DNA of 64,000 bases from contig NZ_PKKM01000012.1 in assembly GCF_002847525.1 (NCBI RefSeq), forward strand, positions 1-64,000, read 5' to 3'. The notes below the pieces were generated by a model, which saw only the letters and a list, made by a program, of their open reading frames with translations, was not told where the DNA came from and made no database searches. Made by a program: the position numbers and the translations under genes. This document shows, one piece after another, positions 8,021 to 15,888 of the stretch. Numbering within the stretch: the first letter of the stretch is position 1; each line of letters opens with the position of its first letter. This DNA comes from Schaalia odontolytica (GTDB lineage: Bacteria > Actinomycetota > Actinomycetes > Actinomycetales > Actinomycetaceae).

Positions 8021-8119
8021 ATGTTCTCGACCATCGACGTCATGGTTGCCCAGGCCCACATCGATCAGCTCAACGAGCTCGCCGACACCAAGCACATCGT
8101 GAAGGCCGACCGCCACTGA
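8021..8119 (+). CDS. 32-residue peptide of unknown function
   Basis: The ATG at 8021 is preceded by AAGGAG with 7-nt spacing, a strong ribosome site, and the frame ends with TGA at 8117-8119. The peptide is hydrophilic and probably helical (FSTIDVMVAQAHIDQLNEL), with three His and no signal peptide or membrane segment. A clear intrinsic terminator follows at 8151-8183, so it is a one-gene unit. The frame extends upstream to a TTG at 7895, but that start has no ribosome site. Not a recognisable family; a leader peptide is unlikely because a terminator separates it from the next gene. Confidence 0.6.
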   Translation: MFSTIDVMVAQAHIDQLNELADTKHIVKADRH

Positions 8120-8125
8120 GCGAAT

Positions 8126-8140
8126 TCCGGCCACGCCGGA
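8126..8140. other. Small hairpin after the peptide gene
   Basis: TCCGGC and GCCGGA pair around CAC, seven bases after the peptide stop and before the main terminator. It may stabilise the 3' end of the short transcript. Confidence 0.4.
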
Positions 8141-8150
8141 GTTCCACGCA

Positions 8151-8183
8151 AGTCCGCAGACCCGCAGGGGCTGCGGACTTTTT
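8151..8183 (+). terminator. Intrinsic terminator of the peptide gene
   Basis: AGTCCGCAG (8151-8159) pairs exactly with CTGCGGACT (8171-8179), followed immediately by TTTTT. This is the clearest factor-independent terminator in the left third of the window and shows that the short unit 8021-8119 is a real transcript. Confidence 0.85.
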
Positions 8184-8378
8184 GCATACTGTCGCGCACA
8201 CGCGGCACGACTCCCCTACGTCGCGCTCAACCAACGCGTCGTCGCGGGGCATGCCATGTTAGGTGGGCCAGGCCGTGGAGCCCATGGGCAGCGATCGGCG
8301 ACGTTTTCCAGAGGGCACGACGAGGCCTGCCAGCGCCCTGGGCCCAGCTGTGCTGCCAGTGGGCGTGACACTGATATG

Positions 8379-8447
8379 GGTGGAAAATGTATAATGAAAT
8401 CGGTGGAAAATGTATAATGAAATCGGTGGAAAATGTATAATGATCTA
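8379..8447 (+). repeat. Three 23-bp tandem repeats, each carrying a -10 box
   Basis: The unit begins GGTGGAAAATGTATAATG and repeats at 8379, 8402 and 8425 with an exact 23-bp period; the third diverges in its last bases. Each copy holds TGTATAAT, an extended -10 promoter element. They lie 28-96 bp ahead of the AAA/DUF4143 gene, so they may be stacked promoters or repressor sites for it. Confidence 0.8.
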
Positions 8448-8474
8448 CATATTCGCTGATCATAGGAGATTCAG

Positions 8475-9761
8475 GTGCAGGCTGTACGTCCGGAGAACTA
8501 CCGCCCTCGAGCAATCGACCGGCGTATCGACCAACTACTGCGATCCTTCGGCGCCGTTGAAATCGCGGGGCCTAAATGGTGTGGAAAGACCTGGACCTCA
8601 CTTGCACATGCCGACAGCGCCGACTCTCTGACTGACCCAGCAACTCTTCGAGCAGCTCAGACGTCTCCCGATCTCGTACTCTCTGGCAAACATCCACACC
8701 TCATTGATGAGTGGCAAGAGGTGCCTCAGATCTGGGATATGGTTCGTTCTCGTATTGATTCCTCAGCTGGAACACGAGGGCAGTTTATCCTTACAGGGTC
8801 CTCCGCTCCTCACGATATCGAAATGATCAGGCACAGCGGTGCGGGGCGCATTGCGCGCGTTCACATGCGGCCTATGACCTCATACGAGGCCGGAGCAACT
8901 CCCGGTGGCGTGAGCCTTCACGGTCTTTTTGATGACAAGGGGATCACGTCGCAACGATGCGACAGCTCGATCGAAAGCATTGCACGTTGGTGCTGCCGAG
9001 GAGGATGGCCGTCGATTCTTGATCTTGATGACGAAGACGCGTTAGAAACTCCGGCACAGTACCTACGCAACCTCATTGAGGTAAATATGCCTCAACTACG
9101 CCGATCCCCAGACACTACACGGTCGCTCTTACGCGCTCTCAGTATGAATCTTGCACAAGCTCCGACAATGAGCACGCTGTCGAAGGATATGGGCAGTGAA
9201 GGAGAAGACAAGTCACGCCACACAATCAAGGCATACCTCGACGATCTCCGCGCCATGTACCTCCTTGAAGATGTGTCTGGTTGGGAGCCCGCAGCTCGAG
9301 GAAAGAAACGTGTGCGCATCAAACCCAAGCGCTACTTCGTCGATCCCTCGCTGCCAGCTGCCATGCTTGGTCTATCTCCCAGCAAATTGCTACGTGATAC
9401 TCAAACTCTCGGCGGCTTGTTTGAGACTCTTGTCTGCCGCGACCTCCTCACGTTCATCGACACACTTCCTGGTGTCGGAAACTCCCTCGCTTATTACCGT
9501 GACGACAAAGGTCTCGAGGTCGACTTCATCATCGAACTCGCTGACGGGCGCTGGGGTGCGTTCGAGGTCAAACTATCGTCGATGGGAATTACTGATCGTG
9601 CCGTGGAACGCCTTCACAAGTTCCGTGAGCTCATGACCGGCAACCCTATGACCCAAACTTCCGAGCCTTCCTTCCTTGGTTTCATCGTGGGCCAAGGGGA
9701 GTTCGCCTACCAGCGCGACGACGGTCTACTCGTCCTCCCCTACGCGTGCATCGAACCCTGA
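8475..9761 (+). CDS. AAA-family ATPase with C-terminal DUF4143 domain
   Basis: 428 residues. The GTG start is chosen because AGGAG lies 6 bp before it. The ATPase half shows Walker A GPKWCGKTW (about residue 32), Walker B HLIDEWQEVP and sensor FILTGSSAP. The C-terminal half is the DUF4143 type, ending with a nuclease-like fold signature EVDFIIEL...WGAFEVKLS that resembles PD-(D/E)xK enzymes. Function of the family is unsettled; many members sit in variable genome regions. This gene stands alone, has visibly lower G+C and more A/T-ending codons than its neighbours, and is flanked by repeats and a parS site. Acquisition by transfer is likely. Confidence 0.88.
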   Translation: MQAVRPENYRPRAIDRRIDQLLRSFGAVEIAGPKWCGKTWTSLAHADSADSLTDPATLRAAQTSPDLVLSGKHPHLIDEWQEVPQIWDMVRSRIDSSAGTRGQFILTGSSAPHDIEMIRHSGAGRIARVHMRPMTSYEAGATPGGVSLHGLFDDKGITSQRCDSSIESIARWCCRGGWPSILDLDDEDALETPAQYLRNLIEVNMPQLRRSPDTTRSLLRALSMNLAQAPTMSTLSKDMGSEGEDKSRHTIKAYLDDLRAMYLLEDVSGWEPAARGKKRVRIKPKRYFVDPSLPAAMLGLSPSKLLRDTQTLGGLFETLVCRDLLTFIDTLPGVGNSLAYYRDDKGLEVDFIIELADGRWGAFEVKLSSMGITDRAVERLHKFRELMTGNPMTQTSEPSFLGFIVGQGEFAYQRDDGLLVLPYACIEP

Positions 9762-9777
9762 TGTTTCACGTGAAACA
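9762..9777. other. parS: parS centromere site 2
   Basis: Exact TGTTTCACGTGAAACA, starting at the base after the stop codon of the DUF4143 gene. It is about 4.5 kb from the next parS at 14132 (one intervenes at 12308). Confidence 0.95.
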
Positions 9778-9874
9778 TCTGCCCAACCACCGGCCCCGTT
9801 ACCCCGTATGGCCAGGAAAGTGGCACACTTGACCTATACGGTTCTATGTAACTTCATGCAAAGGATGGCATGCC

Positions 9875-11203
9875 TTGACTCAGCCTTCGACCAACGGCGG
9901 CACCCCGGCCTCGTCCGGGCGCACGCCCGCACAGGGAAACCGCCTCGACCCCTGGTACGACGTCTACGCGGACCGCGCACACAACCTGCGCGCATCCGAG
10001 ATTCGAGCTCTGTTCTCCGTCGTGTCGCGCCCCGAGGTCGTCTCCCTCGCTGGTGGCATGCCGAACCTCAAGGATCTGCCCCTCGATAAGCTCGCGGCAT
10101 CCGCGGAGAAGCTGATCCGCAACCACGGCGCGCAGGCCATGCAGTACGGCAGCGGCCAGGGCTGGGAGGTGCTGCGCGAGCGCATCACCGAGGTTATGAG
10201 CTACGACGGCATCGTCGGCGCCGACCCGGACGACGTCGTGGTCACGACGGGTAGCCAGCAGGCCCTCGACCTCGTCACCGAGCTCTTCGTGAACCCGGGC
10301 GACGTGATCCTCGCCGAGGCCCCCTCCTACGTGGGTGCGCTGGGCGTGTTCCGCGCGCGCCAGGCGGATATCGTGCACGTTCCCATGGACGAGAACGGCA
10401 TCATTCCCGAGGCCCTGGTGGAGACGATCCGCGACGTGCGAGCCTCGGGTCGCACGATCAAGTTCATCTACATCATCCCGAACTACCACAACCCCGCGGG
10501 CGTCACGCTGTCCGCCGAGCGCCGCCCGATCATCGCCGAGATCTGCCTGCGCGAGCACGTCCTGATCGTCGAGGACAACCCCTACGGCCTGCTCGGCTTC
10601 CACAACGATCCCCTGCCGGCCATCGCCTCGTACAGCCCCGAGGGCGTGGTCTACCTGGGTTCCTTCTCGAAGATGTTTGCTCCCGGCTTCCGCATCGGCT
10701 GGGCGTACGCGCCGCACGCGATCCGCGCGAAGCTGGTCCTGGCCCTCGAGTCCGCGATCCTGTGCCCGTCGATGGTGGGCCAGATGGCGATCGCCGACTA
10801 CCTGAGCAACTACGACTGGTACGGCCAGGTGAAGTCCTTCCGCTCGATGTACGCGGAGCGCTGCCGCGCGATGCTGACCTCGCTCGAGGAGTATATGCCT
10901 TCGTGCACGTGGACGGTCCCCGACGGTGGCTTCTACACGTGGGTGACGCTGCCCGAGGGCCTCGATGCGAAGGCCATGCTGCCGCGCGCAGTGCGCGCCC
11001 AGGTCGCGTACGTGTCGGGCACGGCGTTCTTCTACGACGGGTCGGGCTCCAACCACCTGCGCCTGTCGTTCTGCTACCCCACTCCCGAGGAGATCCGCGA
11101 GGGCGTTCGCCGTCTCTCGACGGTCGTCAACGCGGAGAAGGAAATCGTCGACATGTTCGGTACGGCTTCGGGCAACGAGGCCGGGGCCGGGTCCGACCGC
11201 TAA
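9875..11203 (+). CDS. PLP-dependent aminotransferase (class I/II, 2-aminoadipate/MocR-domain type)
   Basis: 442 residues from a TTG start at 9875 preceded by AAGGATGG. The core resembles LysN/AraT-like aminotransferases: EVVSLAGGMPN, YGSGQGWEVLRERI, TTGSQQALDLV, YIIPNYHNPAGV, VEDNPYG, and SFSKMFAPGFRIGW with the PLP-binding Lys. It lacks a GntR-type DNA-binding domain, so it is a metabolic enzyme and not a MocR regulator. Substrate cannot be assigned. It is followed after 23 bp by a D-Ala-D-Ala ligase-like gene, with which it probably forms an operon; that pairing might hint at an amino acid used in a dipeptide or the wall. Confidence 0.88.
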   Translation: MTQPSTNGGTPASSGRTPAQGNRLDPWYDVYADRAHNLRASEIRALFSVVSRPEVVSLAGGMPNLKDLPLDKLAASAEKLIRNHGAQAMQYGSGQGWEVLRERITEVMSYDGIVGADPDDVVVTTGSQQALDLVTELFVNPGDVILAEAPSYVGALGVFRARQADIVHVPMDENGIIPEALVETIRDVRASGRTIKFIYIIPNYHNPAGVTLSAERRPIIAEICLREHVLIVEDNPYGLLGFHNDPLPAIASYSPEGVVYLGSFSKMFAPGFRIGWAYAPHAIRAKLVLALESAILCPSMVGQMAIADYLSNYDWYGQVKSFRSMYAERCRAMLTSLEEYMPSCTWTVPDGGFYTWVTLPEGLDAKAMLPRAVRAQVAYVSGTAFFYDGSGSNHLRLSFCYPTPEEIREGVRRLSTVVNAEKEIVDMFGTASGNEAGAGSDR

Positions 11204-11226
11204 GAGTTACCTGAGGAGACACCCCC

Positions 11227-12255
11227 ATGGCTACCAAAGTTCTGATCATCGCTGGCGGTCTCACGCACGAGCGTGATGTCTCGGTTCGTTCGGGCCGTCG
11301 CGTTGCTAATATCCTGACGCAGTTCGGCTATGAGGTGCGTATTTCCGACGTCGACGCGTCTCTTGCGGACGCGATCTCGTCCTTCTCCCCCGACGTCGTG
11401 TGGCCGCTCGTACACGGCTCGATCGGCGAAGACGGGTCCCTGCAGTCCTTCCTCGAATCGGTGGGAATCCCATTCGTGGGCTCGTCGTCGGTGCAGGCGA
11501 TGCTCGCCTCCAACAAGCCCACAGCGAAGGCTCTGCTGGGCTCTGCGGGCCTCGCGACGCCCGGCTGGGTGACGCTTCCGCAGGCGATTTTCCGCCAGCT
11601 AGGCGCCTCTCACGTGCTGTCTGCGCTCGAGGGTTCGGTCTCCTTCCCCGTCGTCATCAAGCCGACGGACGGCGGCTCCGCGCTTGGTATTTCGACCGCT
11701 CAGGACGCCAAGGCCCTGCGCCGCGCGATGGTGGACGCCTTCGCGTACGGCCAGCGCCTGATGGTCGAGCAGCGCATTAACGGCCGCGACGTGGCCGTTT
11801 CCGTCGTCGATCTGTGGGACGGCCCCGTAGCCCTGCCTCCGGTCGAGGTGTCCACGGACCGTGGCCGCTACGACTACGACGCCCGCTACACCACGGACGA
11901 GACTGAGTACTTCGTTCCCGCTCGCCTTTCCGACGAGCTTCTCGCGGACCTGCAGGCCGCGGCCGTTGAGGCCCACACGACGCTGGGTCTGCGCGACCTG
12001 TCGCGCATGGACTTCGTGGTCGACGACGAGGGCACCTGCTGGTTCATCGACGCGAACGTGGCGCCCGGCATGACGGACACGTCGCTCCTCCCTCAGGCCG
12101 CTGACGCGCTTGAGGACTCGTCGTTCGCGCAGCTGTGCGCCGACATTGTCGACTTCGTGGCCGGCGGCCGTGACGTGCACAGCGTCGACTACGTCATCGA
12201 CGAGGAAGGCGTTGGCGTCATCATCTCCGAGGAGGCCGAGGCGACCGAGGAGTAA
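11227..12255 (+). CDS. D-alanine--D-alanine ligase-like ATP-grasp protein
   Basis: 342 residues starting at ATG 11227 behind GAGGAG. N-terminal VLIIAGGLTHERDVSVRSG and VWPLVHGSIGEDGSLQ match Ddl. The ATP-grasp centre shows PVVIKPTDGGSALGIS, VEQRINGRDVAVSV and FVVDDEGTCWFIDANVAPGMT, where the last Glu/Asp-Asn region binds magnesium. It differs from canonical Ddl in several places (for example ANVAPGMT in place of the usual NTMPGMT), and the C-terminus is acidic. A second, standard Ddl may exist elsewhere, so the cell-wall role is probable rather than certain. Co-transcribed with the aminotransferase. Confidence 0.8.
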   Translation: MATKVLIIAGGLTHERDVSVRSGRRVANILTQFGYEVRISDVDASLADAISSFSPDVVWPLVHGSIGEDGSLQSFLESVGIPFVGSSSVQAMLASNKPTAKALLGSAGLATPGWVTLPQAIFRQLGASHVLSALEGSVSFPVVIKPTDGGSALGISTAQDAKALRRAMVDAFAYGQRLMVEQRINGRDVAVSVVDLWDGPVALPPVEVSTDRGRYDYDARYTTDETEYFVPARLSDELLADLQAAAVEAHTTLGLRDLSRMDFVVDDEGTCWFIDANVAPGMTDTSLLPQAADALEDSSFAQLCADIVDFVAGGRDVHSVDYVIDEEGVGVIISEEAEATEE

Positions 12256-12272
12256 TCGCTCATTCAACGCGG

Positions 12273-12307
12273 TGTGGGCCCGGGAGGATGATCCTCCCGG
12301 GCCCACA
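12273..12307. terminator. Perfect 17-bp hairpin abutting parS
   Basis: Arms 12273-12289 and 12291-12307 are exact reverse complements with one base between them. It follows the Ddl-like gene by 17 bp and ends at the base before a parS site. It probably ends the aminotransferase/ligase transcript, though no T-run is present. Confidence 0.6.
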
Positions 12308-12323
12308 TGTTTCACGTGAAACA
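12308..12323. other. parS: parS centromere site 3
   Basis: Exact TGTTTCACGTGAAACA immediately after the 12273-12307 hairpin, in the 233-bp gap between convergent genes. The rest of the gap to 12488 holds no gene I can support. Confidence 0.95.
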
Positions 12324-12488
12324 TCGTTCATGATGAATGCACGAGCTTAGATTGGCGACAGTGACACGCGATGAAAGGTGCTGGCGATGCGACAGCATCA
12401 CTCAATCGGGGAAAATTCCGTTCTCTGTACGCCTCTGTGTCGTTTTTACGTTTCCGATGGAAACGCAAATTCGCTGATAGAGAGCCTC

Positions 12489-13118
12489 TCAGAAAAGGAC
12501 TCCGAACTCCTTCAGGCGCGTTTCTGTGTCATCGACACCCTGCCAGACGATGCCCTTCACGCCGAGGAGCTCCGCCGCGCGGACGTTCTCGCGACGGTCA
12601 TCGATGAACACGACATCCTCGTGGGGAACGTCGAGACGTACGAGCACGTCACGGTAGATACCGCGTGACGGCTTGCAGATACCGTAGTCGCACGAGAAGG
12701 CAAAGAAGTCGAAGAGGCTCCCCCACTCGGAACGACGAATCGCCTTAGCAATGGGATACGGTGCGTTGGACAGAATACCGAGGCGCACTGCCTGGCGCCG
12801 CAATCGACGCACAAGACCCAGTGCCTCTTCGTTAGCCGTAGCCATGCGTGACGCATCAAGCGCAACAAGTTCTTTCAGAAGGGCACTGGAAGGCTCGGGC
12901 TGACCGCAATCTCCAGCGATACGGTCCCAAAACTCACGGTCGGACATGCCGGCGTCATACTCACCGCGATGGGTCCACATCGCCTGATCAACGAGCGTCG
13001 TGAGACCTCGCGAACCATCACCGAACAACTCAGCGATAGCGCGCGGGTCCGGGTGAGCGTCCACGAGGACACCACCGACATCGAAAAGCACGGTGCGCGA
13101 ACTGCCTTGGGCGTTCAT
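12489..13118 (-). CDS. HAD-family hydrolase (phosphatase-like)
   Basis: 209 residues. Motif I is LFDVGGVLVD, the variant with Gly in place of the second Asp seen in glucose-1-phosphatase and haloacid-dehalogenase-like groups. Motif II is ILSNAPYP, motif III lies in CDYGICKPSRGIYRDVL, and motif IV is VFIDDRRENVRAA. These mark subfamily IA v3 hydrolases with a helical cap (about residues 20-90). The substrate is unknown. It is a single gene divergent from nothing obvious, 146 bp downstream of parB on the same strand. Confidence 0.85.
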   Translation of the reverse strand: MNAQGSSRTVLFDVGGVLVDAHPDPRAIAELFGDGSRGLTTLVDQAMWTHRGEYDAGMSDREFWDRIAGDCGQPEPSSALLKELVALDASRMATANEEALGLVRRLRRQAVRLGILSNAPYPIAKAIRRSEWGSLFDFFAFSCDYGICKPSRGIYRDVLVRLDVPHEDVVFIDDRRENVRAAELLGVKGIVWQGVDDTETRLKEFGVLF

Positions 13119-13264
13119 GCCTTTCGCTCCTTCTGGTACTGCGAGGGCCCGACGACGGACCCTTTAGAGGTAGTTTAAGCGTTAATTCATCCGAAGATTA
13201 GCTCAGGAAATGTCGCGTACGGAACATACTGCGCGTGATCTGCGAAAAGAACTATGAAGTTAGA

Positions 13265-14551
13265 TCAGTGAAGAATAAGGTCAGCAATTCGCTGGAGATC
13301 CTCGGATCCCGCGAATTCGATGACGATCCGGCCCTTCTTACGTCCCTCGGTGATGGTCACGCGCGTGTCGTACGCGTCGGACAGCGCCGATACGACGCTC
13401 TCCCCCAGCTGCGACAGAGGACGCGGCTGGCGGGCGCGAGGACGTGGCGTCGCCTTCGACTTGCCGAGACGAACGATCTCTTCGGTAGTACGCACAGAGA
13501 GACCCTCGGCGAAGATACGCTCAGCCAGTCGCTCCATTTCCTCGGGCGTCGACAGCGACAGCAGTGCACGGGCGTGGCCGGCGGTGATGACCTGAGCGGC
13601 GACCTTCTTCTGGACGGACGGCGGGAGCTTGAGGAGGCGCAAGGTGTTAGCAATCTGCGGGCGCGAGCGGGCGATTCGCTTGGCGAGCTCTTCCTGAGTC
13701 GCACCGAAATCCGCCATGAGCTGCTGATATGCGCTCGCTTCTTCCAACGGGTTGAGCTGGGCCCGGTGGAGGTTTTCCAGGAGCGCGTCGCGGAGCAGAT
13801 CCCCGTCTTCGGTTTCCCGGATGATTGCCGGAATCGTGGTTTCGCCCGCGAGCTCGGAGGCGCGCAGGCGGCGCTCACCCATGATCAGTTCGTAGCGTGC
13901 TTCGGGCTTCTCGGCGAGGAACTCCTGGAGTTTCTCGGAACGGCCCTTCGCGGGGATACTACGAACGACGACGGGCTGGAGAACGCCGACCTCCTTGATC
14001 GAGGCCGACAGTTCCTTCAGATCGTCCTCATCAAAGACCTCTCGAGGCTGCTTCGTGTTGGGAACAATCTGATCGATCGCAATTTCAGCGAAGGATGCTC
14101 CTGGCACCGGAAGAAGCTCGTGATCAACGGATGTTTCACGTGAAACATTCTGTTCTTCGCGCTTGTCTGCTTCGTTCGCGGAAGAGCCTGTTGCGGGCAC
14201 ACGAGCAGCCTTCTGGCGGGAATCTGAGCCATTGATTCCGCCGCCGAGACCGCCGCGAGAGCCGGCGCCGCGCCGTCCACCGGCCGCATCAACGGACGGC
14301 ATCGCCGGACGCTTCTTCTTCGACGAGGCAGTGCCACGCTTAGGCTGCAAAAGGTCCTTAGCGGAACCTCCACGCTTGCCGCCGGAGCTACCTTCGGGGA
14401 AGAACACATCCAGGGGACGGGAAGGCGCGGAGGGTGCGTTATTCGGCGTCTGCTCACTAGCCTGAGGAATGAGAGCTCCAAGACCACGGCCGAGGCCAGT
14501 GTGCTTGCGAGCGCCCTTACGGCCCTCAGACTTCGGTGCTGCATCCGCCAT
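13265..14551 (-). CDS. parB: ParB chromosome-partitioning protein (CTPase, parS-binding)
   Basis: 428 residues, longer than most ParB because of a roughly 130-residue Gly/Ser/Arg/Lys-rich N-terminal extension. It begins KHTGLGRGLGALIP, the conserved ParA-interaction tip. The CTPase domain follows (IVPNTKQPREVFDEDDLKEL; MGERRLRASELAG), then the helix-turn-helix segment (ARSRPQIANTLRLLKLP) and the dimerisation tail (GRIVIEFAGSEDLQRIADLIL). AAGGAG sits 7 bp before the ATG. It loads on the six parS sites and spreads, recruiting ParA and SMC for origin segregation. One parS lies within its own coding sequence. Confidence 0.97.
   Translation of the reverse strand: MADAAPKSEGRKGARKHTGLGRGLGALIPQASEQTPNNAPSAPSRPLDVFFPEGSSGGKRGGSAKDLLQPKRGTASSKKKRPAMPSVDAAGGRRGAGSRGGLGGGINGSDSRQKAARVPATGSSANEADKREEQNVSRETSVDHELLPVPGASFAEIAIDQIVPNTKQPREVFDEDDLKELSASIKEVGVLQPVVVRSIPAKGRSEKLQEFLAEKPEARYELIMGERRLRASELAGETTIPAIIRETEDGDLLRDALLENLHRAQLNPLEEASAYQQLMADFGATQEELAKRIARSRPQIANTLRLLKLPPSVQKKVAAQVITAGHARALLSLSTPEEMERLAERIFAEGLSVRTTEEIVRLGKSKATPRPRARQPRPLSQLGESVVSALSDAYDTRVTITEGRKKGRIVIEFAGSEDLQRIADLILH
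14132..14147. other. parS: parS centromere site 4, inside parB
   Basis: Exact TGTTTCACGTGAAACA within the parB coding region, read on the minus strand as codons of a NVSRETSV-like stretch between the N-terminal extension and the CTPase domain. Confidence 0.95.
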
Positions 14552-14581
14552 TGCAATACTCCTTCAATTGCGTCGGTTCAT

Positions 14582-14597
14582 TGTTTCACGTGAAACA
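14582..14597. other. parS: parS centromere site 5, upstream of parB
   Basis: Exact TGTTTCACGTGAAACA in the 170-bp parA-parB gap, 31 bp before the parB ATG. ParB bound here could repress its own gene. Confidence 0.95.
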
Positions 14598-14704
14598 ATG
14601 GCATGCGCTCAGCTAGTAAGCGTCTTTGATCACTTTGTTGCACCAATGCTCACACACGGTGACTAATACGTGCCGATCTGCGGAAACATGCGGAAAACTC
14701 CGAA

Positions 14705-14720
14705 TGTTTCACGTGAAACA
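14705..14720. other. parS: parS centromere site 6, at the parA stop
   Basis: Exact TGTTTCACGTGAAACA ending one base from the parA stop codon. With sites 4 and 5 it forms a cluster of three within 590 bp and is the copy nearest oriC, about 7 kb from dnaN. Confidence 0.95.
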
Positions 14721-14721
14721 A

Positions 14722-15603
14722 TCACTCTTCAGAGGCTGCGACGCGCTGGCACAGCTCCAACGCGGCCTTCCGATACGCGATTGCACCCACGTTACGAGGA
14801 TCGTAGGTGACGACAGTCTGACCGTAACTCGGCGCCTCGGAAATGCGCACAGAACGCGGGATGACAGTCTCAAAAGTGTGGTCCGGGAAGTGCGAACGCA
14901 CTTCGCTCTCGACCTCTTCGGAGAGCTTCGTGCGCTTATCTGCCATGGTCAGCAACATGCCGGAGACACGCAGGCCGGGGTTGAGATCCACACCGATCCG
15001 TTCGACGGTGTTCCACAGCTGGCTGAGGCCCTCCAGGGCGTAATACTCGGCCTGAATCGGGATCATGACCTCATCGGCGGCGACCATGACATTCAGCGTC
15101 ACGAGGCCGAGGGAAGGCGGGCAGTCAATGAGCACGATGTCGATTTCGGCATGCTCAGAAACGTACTCACGCAGGGCCTCACGCAGTCGATACTCGCGGC
15201 GCTCGACGTCGACGAGCTCGATTTCGGCTCCGGACAGGTCGATCGTGGCCGGGCACACGACAATACCGTCGATGTCGGGGCACGGCTGCACGACGTCGGC
15301 AACGCTGGCCCCACCGATAATGACGTCGTAGGTTGACGGGGTTCCGGCGGGGTGGGGAACGCCGAGCGCGCTCGAGGCATTTCCCTGGGCGTCCGCGTCG
15401 ACAACGAGGACAGACAAGCCACCCATCGCGAGGCCGGCCGCGAGGTTAACGGCCGACGTCGTCTTACCGACACCCCCCTTCTGGTTCGCGACGGCAATGA
15501 TGCGCGTGTGCTCGGGGCGCGGGAACGTCGCGCGTTCGAGCATGGCCAGATCGCGCATGTTGCGCTCGATCTGATTCGACAAAGGGGTGTTGTTGGTACT
15601 CAC
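14722..15603 (-). CDS. parA: ParA chromosome-partitioning ATPase
   Basis: 293 residues, a Soj-type Walker ATPase that binds DNA non-specifically and moves ParB-parS complexes. The deviant Walker A with signature lysine reads NQKGGVGKTTSAVNLAAGLA (about residues 40-60). DADAQGNASSALG and the Walker B IVLIDCPPSLG follow, then the C-terminal RSVRISEAPSYG typical of chromosomal ParA. It lies upstream of parB on the minus strand, separated by a 170-bp gap with two parS sites, so the two may have separate as well as shared promoters. rsmG precedes it. Confidence 0.97.
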   Translation of the reverse strand: MSTNNTPLSNQIERNMRDLAMLERATFPRPEHTRIIAVANQKGGVGKTTSAVNLAAGLAMGGLSVLVVDADAQGNASSALGVPHPAGTPSTYDVIIGGASVADVVQPCPDIDGIVVCPATIDLSGAEIELVDVERREYRLREALREYVSEHAEIDIVLIDCPPSLGLVTLNVMVAADEVMIPIQAEYYALEGLSQLWNTVERIGVDLNPGLRVSGMLLTMADKRTKLSEEVESEVRSHFPDHTFETVIPRSVRISEAPSYGQTVVTYDPRNVGAIAYRKAALELCQRVAASEE

Positions 15604-15803
15604 GAGACACCTTCCTAGATACTGCCCCTAGTTTACGGGCACACGCACTCACTTCCAGCACGAAAGGCCCAGGATGCATCCAGGCGCACACAATCTCCGC
15701 ACACCGCCGTACAACGACGAAAATTTCGTTCTGTAGGATCGATTCTCCCAGCGAAAACACACAACGTGACAAACCGTCAATCGAGGGAATCAATCTGACA
15801 CAA

Positions 15804-15823
15804 CACAACACTAATGTGTTGTG
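15804..15823. promoter_or_regulatory. Inverted repeat in the parA-rsmG gap
   Basis: CACAACAC and GTGTTGTG are exact reverse complements around TAAT, within the 285-bp gap 15604-15888. The surrounding DNA is A/T-rich for this genome. It may be an operator or part of the parA promoter region; no protein can be named. Confidence 0.4.
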
Positions 15824-15835
15824 CATCACTAAATA

Positions 15836-15871
15836 AGAGGAGCGCCGCAGCAACCGCCACGACGCTCCTCT
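15836..15871 (-). terminator. Terminator after rsmG
   Basis: AGAGGAGCG (15836-15844) and CGCTCCTCT (15863-15871) pair exactly. Read on the minus strand, the stem is followed by TTATTT. It lies 17 bp past the rsmG stop, so it ends the rpmH-to-rsmG transcript before parA. Confidence 0.7.
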
Positions 15872-15888
15872 CCCCCACTGGGGACGCA

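Noticed and set aside
7588..8061. A 157-codon minus-strand frame in the left accessory patch
   Set aside because: It runs antisense through a terminator-like hairpin and the 32-residue gene, has no ribosome site and no recognisable domain.
8379..8447. CRISPR array or transposon end
   Set aside because: The 23-bp units are directly abutting without spacers, and no transposase is near.
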